Source: Trichoplusia ni
Lineage: Eukaryota; Arthropoda; Insecta; Lepidoptera; Noctuidae
Reading direction: 5' to 3'
Assembly: GCF_003590095.1 (NCBI RefSeq)
Contig: NC_039501.1
Span: 3,565,673 to 3,629,672 of the forward strand
DNA: 64,000 nt
Shown in pieces: positions 52,600-63,000 of this stretch (positions are counted from its first letter, which is position 1; each line of letters starts with the position of its first letter). The notes below the pieces were generated by a model, which was given only the letters and a program-made list of their open reading frames with translations, was not told where the DNA came from and searched no databases. Position numbers and translations under genes: made by a program.

Positions 52600-52965
52600 C
52601 ATAAGAGGAGCTCGTGGCTAAGCTATAACTGCGTAAGTGATTCGATCACAGGTTAAGCTATGCTTGACGCGGTTGGTCCGTAGATGGGTGACCATCTTTG
52701 TCATAACGAGTTCCTCCGTGTTTCGGAAGGCACGTTAAATTGTGGGTCCCGGCTGTTATTCCTACATCTTTGACAGTCGTTACAGGTAGTCAGAAGCTTG
52801 AAAAAAGTCTGACAGCCAGTCTAACCAAGGGGTATCGTGTTGCCCAGGTAACTGGGTTGAGGAGGTCAGATAGGCAGTCGCTCCTTGTAAAACACTGGTA
52901 CTTAGCTGAAACCGGTTGGACTGGTAGCCGACCCCAACATAGTTGGGAAAAGGCTAGGCCAATGA
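52600..52965 (+). mobile_element. 5S rRNA-derived SINE (SINE3-type)
   Basis: The head matches 5S rRNA in order: CGATCACAGGTTAAGC, then ACGCGGTTGG and GTAGATGGGTGACC. These are the internal RNA polymerase III promoter boxes of 5S genes. The body (TTTCGGAAGGCACG... to GGGAAAAGGCTAGGC) is nearly identical to the copy at 49425. This is the most complete of three copies here. Confidence 0.8.
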
Positions 52966-52969
52966 TTAA

Positions 52970-54000
52970 ATGTACAATGGCGGACTTAATGCCTGAGGCA
53001 TTCTCTACCAGTCAACCATAGGGTGATGCAGAGATATCAAGAGATAGGTGTGCCTATAAATAGAGGTCGTAATATATATATCCTAATTAAACAATATACC
53101 TACTATAATATATTACACTAGCATAAATTTAAAGATTTAGTTTCTTCGTTCCTTCGATAATCAGGATTTACCGGTCCGATTTTATGATTTCTCCCAAGAA
53201 ATTTCCCTCGTCATTGAGGATGTAGCCTACATGCTATCACGGTATTAGAAATAAGAGCAAAGCCAATGAGAAATGAAACAAAAAAGGCAAGTAATTATTA
53301 TTTTGTGTGCAATGTATCAACAAGTCGAGGGCAATAGTTAGTATTTAACACACATGTACTATTTATCTCAGTTAAATGATCAAAATGCCAGCCCATGATT
53401 CAAACTCAAGACCTTGTGCTCTTAAGTCGCTGTACGACCTCTAGACCAAGCTGACACTTCAAAATTAATGTACATTATCTATCCTCCTTTGGGACATACA
53501 TAGTACACTCAAAAAGTTAGCAGCCATTAACTTTGAAATATGTCCAACAAACTTTTATCACAGTCAATCTTTTACAAAGTTGATAACTCGACAGATATTT
53601 TGAAAGATTTATATTTCGACTTACAATTTTAGATGTTGAAATATATCTTAAATGAAAATGTTTTTCTGAGGTATTTAGGAGCTATTACAGTAAATACAAA
53701 AATTTTCTTCGTTTTTCTGAATTGAAAGAAATCCAAAAAGCACACCTAAAACTCCTTGAAATTATCTGTCAAAAATGAAAAGTCGTGAACATACAGAAAC
53801 AACGAGTAAAAGAAAAATCTGTCAGTAACAAAATGTCAAGTCAAACATGAACTGATAACCAAAATAATATGAAATAAATAATAAAAATAAATGTACAAAA
53901 TGCATCTAATTCAATGGACTTAAAGTTATAGAAGATACAAATCAATCAAAGATTTCGAAAGTCTTGGATACCAATTTATTCAGAGAACTCCAAGGAATCG
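52970..54000. other. Upstream region of the plus-strand gene
   Basis: A tRNA-like SINE trace lies on the minus strand at 53370-53455. Nothing else is recognised. The promoter and any 5' leader exon of the gene starting at 54023 should lie here, but I could not pick a TATA box with confidence. Confidence 0.35.
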
Positions 54001-54022
54001 CGGAAAGACAGAAAATTGAAAC

Positions 54023-57000
54023 ATGGGAATCGTAAATAGTAAGGATTTCATATCTAGGAGAAAAGTGGATGAAGCAACAAGCAATTCCAGGTATTTTAAG
54101 TCTAATTGAACATCATTATTTTAAGTAGCTTGGGTGTTATTCTAAACCGGTTTTCTTAACTTATTGCCGTTAATTATGAAAAGAATACAACATTATTGAA
54201 TGTACACCAAATAAGGCAGTGCAGAATGCGACCATGATGAATAGTTACATGGTGCTGAAATTGCACCTACAGATTGAAATTCTCAAGAAATATCCGCCAG
54301 CGCTTATTATGAGGACCTTGTTTCTACCGGGACAAATTTCCGTGCTTTCAGATGCTTTTGCCATACTTATTATTGAATCAAAATGACACTTTTTAATATT
54401 AGATTAGGGTCCATGTATTTTTCATGGTGTTTTGCAACCTTGTTATTGTTAAAGTTTATAATTCATTTTCAGTTTATCAAATCTGCGTTACGTCATAACT
54501 GAAAAGCCAAAATGGAAAGTATTCAAAAAGAAAGAGTAAGTTTTTCCTATGACTCAGTATGCGTTGCATGACAAGTGGTGAATCAGAAAAAAAATCCTCA
54601 CTTAGACAAAAAAAAAACGCTGTTCCTTGCCACGATCTTCATGAACTCTTTGACCTCTTTGCAAAAATATCTTTATTTTCCAAGTTAGTCTAGTCTAGTA
54701 GACTAAATATCAGATCGACTCGCGACCCCCGCTGTGATTAAGGACTCTGGTAGGGTCCGAGAACTAGTCGGGCTCTAGTCATGAATAATTCTCACGATAG
54801 TTACTACAAAAAAAAACATAGTCTAAGATTTTGAACAAATAAATTTATTTCCGTACTCAGTCATCTACTTTTCTTCCTTAATACTGAGCATTCAAGCGTG
54901 CATCTCTTGTGAGTTTTCAATGGAGTGTTAACATTTCAGGGTGGTACCTATACCACAATATCGCCCAGTGAAAGGGTGTCCATGTGGAAACGACGGCCCC
55001 TGCAAACAGAAAGTGACCCCTAAAGGTGTCACAATACATTATCCGCAGAAGTAAGATGTTTATGCTTAATTTATTTTGTTTGTCTTGTTTGATCATGTTA
55101 AGGTGTTGAATGTGTATGTTTTGGTATGATGTCATGCTTAAACGGCTTGGCCGATTTTGATAAAATTTATTATGGAGATTGTTAATGCTCTGGATTAACT
55201 TTTTGATATCATCGATCCGTTGTAGTCCATTCATGGATCCAGGCTTATTTACACCACAGAATCAAATCTATATTCACTTTAGAATAAATTTTAATGAACT
55301 GATGAACCAAAAAAGGTAAATTGCAAGAATCGGCTAGGTGAGATACTTTGTCGAAAAAATAGTAGCAAGTAAAGTTTTTTCGGTGATTTTGAATAACAAT
55401 TTTTTACAGCTACGAATTCGGCCTGGATTTTTTGGGCGGTAAAATACCTCAACAATTTTGGTCTCGTATCCGTTCTAAAAAATATCGGCAATTTTGTCGC
55501 GGCGAACAAAAGAAAATAACTAAACTAACTTTTAGTCAAAAACAAACCTTTTCAAAAGCTAGGAAGCAAAAACTGAAGTTTGAAAATTTTAAAAGTTGTG
55601 TGATTCCTGAAAGCCTTGTATCATTTCATATGCAAAAACCTGTTTCTTATTTTTTATTGTGATTGACGATATCATTTTATTTTTAAGACCTTTATATACA
55701 TACATTAAAGTATTTAAAAATAATATCTAAAAAAAATCTAGGTCTAAGGAGTCGTTTAAAAAAAAATCAGAATTTTGGGATTTTGAAATGTCTCTTAACT
55801 AAAAAAATCAATTTTTGCCACTTATTTGTCGTGATTTATTAGTTTCCAGTGCTGAAGATATTATTTAATTGATTTCGGAAAATCGTATGGTACGGCCGTG
55901 ACGCTTTTTTGCTCGACTTGGTGGGGCACGTCCGTGCCTCCAGATGTTTTAATAGTAATGATTAAGTTTTAATAGTAATACTTCACTTAATACAGTCACT
56001 TAATCATGATATTAATGATTATTACTATTAAAACATCTGGGTTCACGGCCGTGCATTATACATTATACATTACGCTACACTATAATCGATTAATTGATCG
56101 GACAGTTTTTATACATACTCTATATCATAAAACACATAGCAATCTTAAAAAATAATATGGCCATATAGCAACGTAAAGAGCTACTTTTTCTTAACTACCA
56201 TTTAACAATGTTGGACTAAGTATTCCTACGGGGATAATTACACAAAAGAAATGCGAGCAAAGAAATTGTCTGAGGTTTTATGCGATGATATTGCATTAGA
56301 AACCGTTCCTTTATCTATTAGTTTGTGACAAAGAGCCTTCGTTCAATTAGTTTTGTTTATCAAGACTAATTTGTTGTGAAACATTGTTCTCATTGAAACT
56401 ATTAAAAAGACATATACGACTAAAAACTTTTTGAATTATATCCAGCTATTTTATCCTACTACTATTATAAAGGCGAAAGTTTGTAAGTATGGATGTATGG
56501 ATGTTTGTTACTCTTTCACGTTAAAACTACTGAATGGATTTGAATGAAACTTTACCACAATATAGCTTATACATCAGAATAACTCATAGGCTACAATTTT
56601 TGAGGTTTCTAATGTGAGGTCGTAAAAAAACACATATTTTGCGCTTAAACGTGGAAAATTCTAACCACGTGGACGAAGTCGCGGGCAACAGCTAGTAAAA
56701 ACTATTTTTGCCTTTAGAAAACAGGTTCTATAAACCTCTGTCTCTTTTCATATCAATTCCAATCAGCTGTCCAGAATTTGGTATTTTAATTTGGAAAAAT
56801 TGAATTTTTAATTCAGACAATGGACTGATTTTCTTAAAGATCATTGAATATTTCCATGCAAAAAACTGAAATGAAATTAATCCAGGGCAGGCTTAAACAT
56901 GACATAGCATTTGTACTACATTACATTGTATTTGGTTAAGACTCCGACTCATTATATATTTTTTGGTTACAGAAAGAGAAAATTCGGCAGTTTTGTACCA

Positions 57001-60000
57001 GATCGACGGTATAAGCCGCCTAAAGTCCAAAAGAGTTACCTCAGCAGGTATTTATATTTATAAATTAATTTTATTGAAGTCCTTCCTCAAACAGCCTTTT
57101 ATCGTTTCCCATTTTCTGACCACTATTAAGACTTTTGCAATATATTACAGGAACACTCTTGGTCTTAAAGTAATTCATTGCAATTGTGAAAGGGACGCCG
57201 CTCTACATTATGTAGCTCGCTCTCTCGCTTTCACAATTACAATAATATAAAGACTTGGTAGGTCCTCAGGTAGGCAAACTTTTGGGGTCTTGTGTTATAG
57301 ATTCATATGCGTGTTGGGACCACTAGTTTCTAGGCCTACATAATGCATGTTAGGGTCTCAATTGCTAAACAAGAATTAACTATTAATGCGTACATCATAA
57401 AGTTGTAAATCGATTGATTTATTGATGGGCGTTAAGGGCTCTGAAACTTGGTGTTGGGAATATAAAGGAACATTCCGGCAACTAAGTTCTCTCATAAAAA
57501 TTAGTCTTATAACAGGTCTTTGTTGTTTTATATTCGCCTATTTTTTAAATCAATTGATTTTTTTGTTCAGGTTTCCAAATATAAAGGTCCGTCTATAAAA
57601 GTCCCACTAGACTAAAACCTCTTTCAATAAGAACAATTAAGTAGTCACTCATCTTTAAGTTCTTCTTTCATTAATTGGACGTAGTTATGCAAACTAGAAC
57701 CAACCCACAACATATCAGTTTTGAGATAATTAGGTTTTTGTTTTAAAAGTGCGTAGAAAAAAATAGGTAAGTTTTATAAGATGAATAACTTAACAACGTT
57801 AAAGGACTGTATTAGCAAGAATATAGGAAAACTATATAATTCAATTTTATGACGGTTTAGTGTTTATTTATGATCAAAAACATGATGGTTCCTTATAGCA
57901 AAATTATTGTATTGTGGTTTGGTTCTTTGTTGATTTTTTTTTAGGAAAAATAAATGTTAGATAAATGGTTTACTTATTCATATTTGTTTATTGCAACATA
58001 AGAACAATTTATATTGACGCACAGAAATGGTTAATAACTACAAAATAATTATAGCAGTACTATTCATCACTACTAAAATCACTACTATTCATCATTCAAA
58101 GTTACTTAAGCAGCATCTTCAACAACTTCTACTTCAAAATCAACAGTACCAGAAAACCCATCTATGTCGTCTTGAACTGTTGAATTTCCGGTTAATTTTT
58201 TATAATATTCTTGAGCATCATCTGGTATAAGATGCAGCAAACTTATTAGGTCATTCAGCTTTGCTTCGGGAATAGGTTTTCCATTAGGCCAAAGCGGATC
58301 CATTACTTGTTTCGTTAATAGCCCCGTATTTCCTCGTAAATTTTTCTTTATATTTACTTCTATATGTTCATCATCCAGGTTTGATCGCATAAAAATCGAA
58401 AACTCATCTTCTTTTTTGAGCATTATCTCTTTTGTATTAAGCCAAGACACTTTAGAGCCATCAGTAGCTTTCTTCCTGTTTGTTATTTTCTTTTCTAGGT
58501 TAGCACTTGACAAAAAATCTTCCGTTTTCATTCTCTGAACTTGCATCGGTTTATTCTTCTTGCATACCTGCATTATGTGCATATAGTCCTCTGGCGTATA
58601 TAATCTTTGTTGTAATTTTAAAGCACATTCTATTCGGCCAAAATCAGTATCGTTCGGCAGGAAACTGTGACCGGATTCTAAAAAGCGTAGCCTGATTGTC
58701 TCGAGTGTTGGGTGATCGTTTAATAAAGCTTTTAGCATCAACGTTAGTTTAATATTGCGGTTCTGACCTCCGCAAGAGTCACTCCAAAGTATTAAGTTTT
58801 TCACGCCGCTATCGCCAAGCCTATCCATTATATGCTTATATAAACAGGAGCCTACTTCTTGAGATCCCCTTCCCGCTTCACCTTCCACCCAAACATTACA
58901 ATGGGCCTGGTCATCGCTTCCTGAGTGGATTCCTAAATTGTACACCCAGAGCTGCCTTTTGTAGAATACAATATTAGTTGGTATACGCGGAAGGGGTAAG
59001 GTTTTTTGCAGGTCGAATGTTATTGTTTCGGTGAATCGATCTTCTTTAGCTAATTGCATATCATTTTTTAGTTGCTGTTGCAGTGCTTTTGCTTTTTGTA
59101 AGTGTTCCCTATGAGCACTATCCAGCATAGCCTTTTCTTCTTCAGATCCTTTTAATTTTTTGCTAGAATAGTAGTCGCATTTGTTACATGTATCCTTTTT
59201 TAAAGGTTTTGTGCGAAGATTGAACTTCGTAAGGAACACGCGTTTAACTTTTGAAAAAGAGAGCACCTTTTGCCCAGCCAATTTTGCTTCATCTTCGTAT
59301 AACTTATAAATTGTAGGGAGAGTCATATCAGATCTCAAAAATTTTGCATCGCTACAATCTGCTCGCCGATAGTGGGAAACATATGTAGGCAGTTTTCGAA
59401 TGACATTTATGATAAACTCTTCGCTTTCATAAGTTGCTTTATTGTGTCCTCCTTGGGAACCTCGTTTATCTGTTATGCAATCGTCGCGTTTTTTGCACAG
59501 AGAAGTATTTACCCTTTTGGATGTTGTCTGAAGAGTGCTTAAAAACATTTTCTTGCAAACAAGTACATGATTTAGATGATATATTCGAGTAAAGGTCTTT
59601 TTCTTGGAATTATTACTAGAAGCAGAAACGTATGAACGTTTTATTGGGTTTTCCTTCACACAAGCTGCAATAAACATATTTTGTGCTGCATAAGTGCCCA
59701 AAGCATAGAATTTTTTGAATTCGGATAATCTGTTCTCCCTCGAAATCTTCTCTTGACATTTTTTTGGACAGTTACAGTTATAATCTAAAAATGGCTTTGG
59801 TTCAATTCTTTGTTTCCTAGAGTTAACATAGGACAGATTTTGGTACTTTCTCTTCTTCCTTTCTTCTCGAGTGTGATCACCATACTTTCTCTTTCTACCC
59901 CTTTTTGGCCTACTTGAAGGAGATCTAGTTGCTTCAGAAATGTTCTCTTGCAAGATTTGATTAGAACGGCTGGAAGTTTGAGTTTCAGTCTCATCAGTAT

Positions 60001-63000
60001 TAGGTTCATAAAATATGTCTGGTATAGAGGTAATCAGTGATTCTGATTCTCCTGAACTGTTATCACTGCCGCCAGTATAACTTTCAACAAAATCCGGGTC
60101 CTGTACTGAGTCGTCGTCATCAAATATCACTTCAGTTCTATTGGAAGATGCCGGTGAAACTATTGGATTGTTCTCATTAATATTAAACATATTTTCGGAA
60201 GCTCCGCAGTCATTTTCAAAGTCTTCCCTTAAAATATTAAATATATTTGCTGTCTCTGGTGACATTGAACGCACAGGTGATGACGGAGGATCGGGGAGGG
60301 TGGTTTGATTGGACCTTGGACTTATGGGACGAGACACAGGTGTGATCCTTTTCTCAGCAATGGTTTCATGCAGCGTAACATGAGGTTCAGAAGGTTTTAT
60401 ATACTGGTCAATGTTAGGAGAGGGGTTAGTGGATTGTTTTTCATGCATTATTACATTGTGATTGCTAAGTGGTCTAGGTGTTAACGGAGAATAGGGTGGA
60501 GGCTCTATACTTTTTTCTTCAACATCTTCATGAGATCTAATGTTAAAATACCTCGAGCACCCCATGCCAGAAAAAAGCAGTTCGACATTCTTCTCGCAAC
60601 TGACTTCATCAGTCGGAACTTTATGCTCACTTAGGCGATTGGTATCGGCATAAGGCAAAGCTGCAGAAGAAAGAAAAGTATTACCTACTGATTTAATTTT
60701 ATAGAGTATTAAACAAGTAGTGCAGTTAAACTGCTAGTAACCGACTTCAATTCCTCCTCCATAACTCCAGAAGTAAGAGTGGTCATCCTTATCTCAAAAT
60801 ACCAAAGATTTTATTACGATTGGTTGAATAGCTAAGGCGTGAAAGCGAAACAAATAAACTCACATTCGCCTCCAAGCACAAGTAAGTATATATATATACA
60901 TATATATATATATACAAATTAAGACTTGAGGATTAAAAATAAAACTGAAAACAACATGCTGCTGAAATATGCTCGCATTTAGAAAAGCAAAAGCTCCATT
61001 CACCTAAACAAGCTCATTCAAACTGTTTAGCTTGTTCTGCATAAATACCCAGGAATATAGTTTTTATTAAAAGACAGTTAAAAGCTAACAAAATAAAATA
61101 TTAAAGCTCATCACCTCTGGATGATTTTAAATCTTACGTAAATAATAGATAGCTATTATTTACGTAAGATTTAAAATCAATCAACTTTAGTCTAAGGTTC
61201 TGTTTTTTCGGATGAAGCCCTATAAGTATGTGCCATTTAACAAGAGAAAAAGTCATTGCTGTTTCCCTTATACCTATCTCTTCACGCGAATCAAAACAAC
61301 GACTAATGTATCATATTTCCTTTAGCGTTAACATCCTGAATGGACGTTTATCGTGATCCTATGGCCGTTTTTTCTTTTAAAAACAAAAATATAGCTATAT
61401 ATTTTTGTTTTTGAAAGAAAAAACGGCCATAAATGTAGGTAGGCTAATGACCTTTTTTCTCTAGTTAAATATCGTATACTATATGTTAAAATTAAGTGGG
61501 TATTTTGTGCTGTTTAGTAACTTACCCGTTTTTAACTTCTTTGGAGGACTACTATGTGGAGAATTCTCAATAATATCTGCAAAAAAATGTTAAAATAAGT
61601 AATAATAACCTAAACAAAAATACTTGTTGTTTAGCAAAATTAATTCGTATTGTTAATTTTTACAATCTACCTACGATATACAGTGAAAAAGACTTTAGAT
61701 ATATAGAACTTAATCAAATATCATTGCCTGTTTAAGCCTGTAGTTATCAACAAAATAAAATGCTTTGAGGTTAGAACAACAAACTGATATAGTAACTATT
61801 TACTTACCTACACCACTGTGGTTTTCATCTTCATCATCTGAGCTATTTTTAAGGCAAGCACTTACAAGTGCTCTTGTTCGAGCACTCAACTTTTTATTCA
61901 TTCTTTTTTTAAATAAGATCAAAGCACAGTAGAAAATGTAGAAGTGAATGTGTCAGTGTTACCCGCAAAAATTTCGTGTTGCTATTTTATAAATTACGAT
62001 AGTTTATGGTAGACAGTGGTAGATGTTTAAATGTTCAATATAATGATCACCCGGGAAAAATATGACACGTATGTAAAATTAAATAATCATAAGCATTTCT
62101 ATTCCTACCAAACATTCATTTTTTTTAAACGCAAACCAAACCCAAGCTTCATAGACCCTTATTTTTTTTATAATTTCATAAAACATAATTATCGATATGG
62201 AACTAAGCATCTTGGTTATTTTTAAGCTCATTTATTTTTTTCGCAAAATAGAACCAAGCCACATGGTTCTCTTTAGAGAAAAAAAAGATTTATATTTTTA
62301 TTTTCTTCTGGGTACCATGTGGCTTGGTTCTATTTTGCGTAATAAAAATTCTAAATACGATAAGTACCATGCTACATGAGTCCGTTTTGCTTATAAAAAG
62401 TGACTCAAACTCGGGTTGGTACCTTAAATGGCTTCTTTTTTTGCTTTGTAGCTTGCTATTATCGGCCAGAATTTTTTCTGAGGAGATGTTATACACCATA
62501 CACAGTCTATCTACATATATAACTCAATTTCACTCAAAGTGTGGGATGGTTCTAGTTTGCATAACTACGTCCAATTAAGTTGCGAAATTCCCATCGTAAA
62601 ATATCTGAGAAATATTGAAATAGATCCTCACGAAAGCCTAGACAAAAATCCAATACACAAGTGTGAAATTCAGAATCATACCTTTTATTCAAATTTCTGT
62701 CTTGTTTGGAATGGTAAGGAGCTAATACAAAATGTTTCTCTTGTCCCAGATTAGCGTGGAAAGCCCTTTCCAGTGTCTTACCATCCCAAACAAGGATCCA
62801 GACAAATATAAATATAAGCATACCAATCCTGAACTTTGATAAAGTAACTAATGCATTCAAATCCCTAAAATCGATTAAAAAACCAAGCTTAGCGTCAATC
62901 AACCTCAATCTGAACAAAATTGGTAATGCCATCAAAACTATTAAGTATTTCAAGAAAAAACCGAAACGGAGTTTGAGCAAGGATTTCATGTTTATGCCGT

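Larger units (their letters stand above)
57676..62574 (-). mobile_element. Complete TTAA-flanked DNA transposon with a spliced transposase-like gene
   Basis: This is a 4899-bp element. Its ends are inverted repeats: 57676-57710 and 62540-62574 match in 34 of 35 positions, starting TTGGACGTAGTTATGC. TTAA sits directly outside both ends (57672-57675 and 62575-62578), as expected for a 4-bp target duplication. Because TTAATTGG is mirrored at the two ends, AATT with an element starting GGACG is an equally good reading. It carries one gene on the minus strand (61901 to 58106) with a TATA-like box and a polyadenylation signal, all inside the terminal repeats. The element sits in an intron of the plus-strand gene at 54023-63988, antisense to it. 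TTAA targets are known for piggyBac and, as I recall, Sola3 elements, but these ends do not start CCC as piggyBac ends do. The superfamily assignment is open. Confidence 0.88.

Noticed and set aside
54511..54535. KWKVFKKKE in an exon of the plus-strand gene resembles the start of cecropin antimicrobial peptides.
   Set aside because: There is no signal peptide before it, the sequence continues as VVPIPQYRPVKGC instead of the cecropin helix, and it lies inside a larger spliced frame. It is chance similarity in a lysine-rich protein.
62539..62754. 71-codon plus-strand frame running across the right end of the transposon (CEIPIVKYLRNIEIDPHESL).
   Set aside because: The host part looks somewhat coding-like and has a GTAAGG donor, but it would begin in the terminal repeat and leaves in the wrong phase for the next exon.
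62552..62989. 145-codon minus-strand open frame with hydrophobic N-terminus.
   Set aside because: It is the reverse reading of the plus-strand exon at 62750, crosses the end of the transposon and has no start or splice support.
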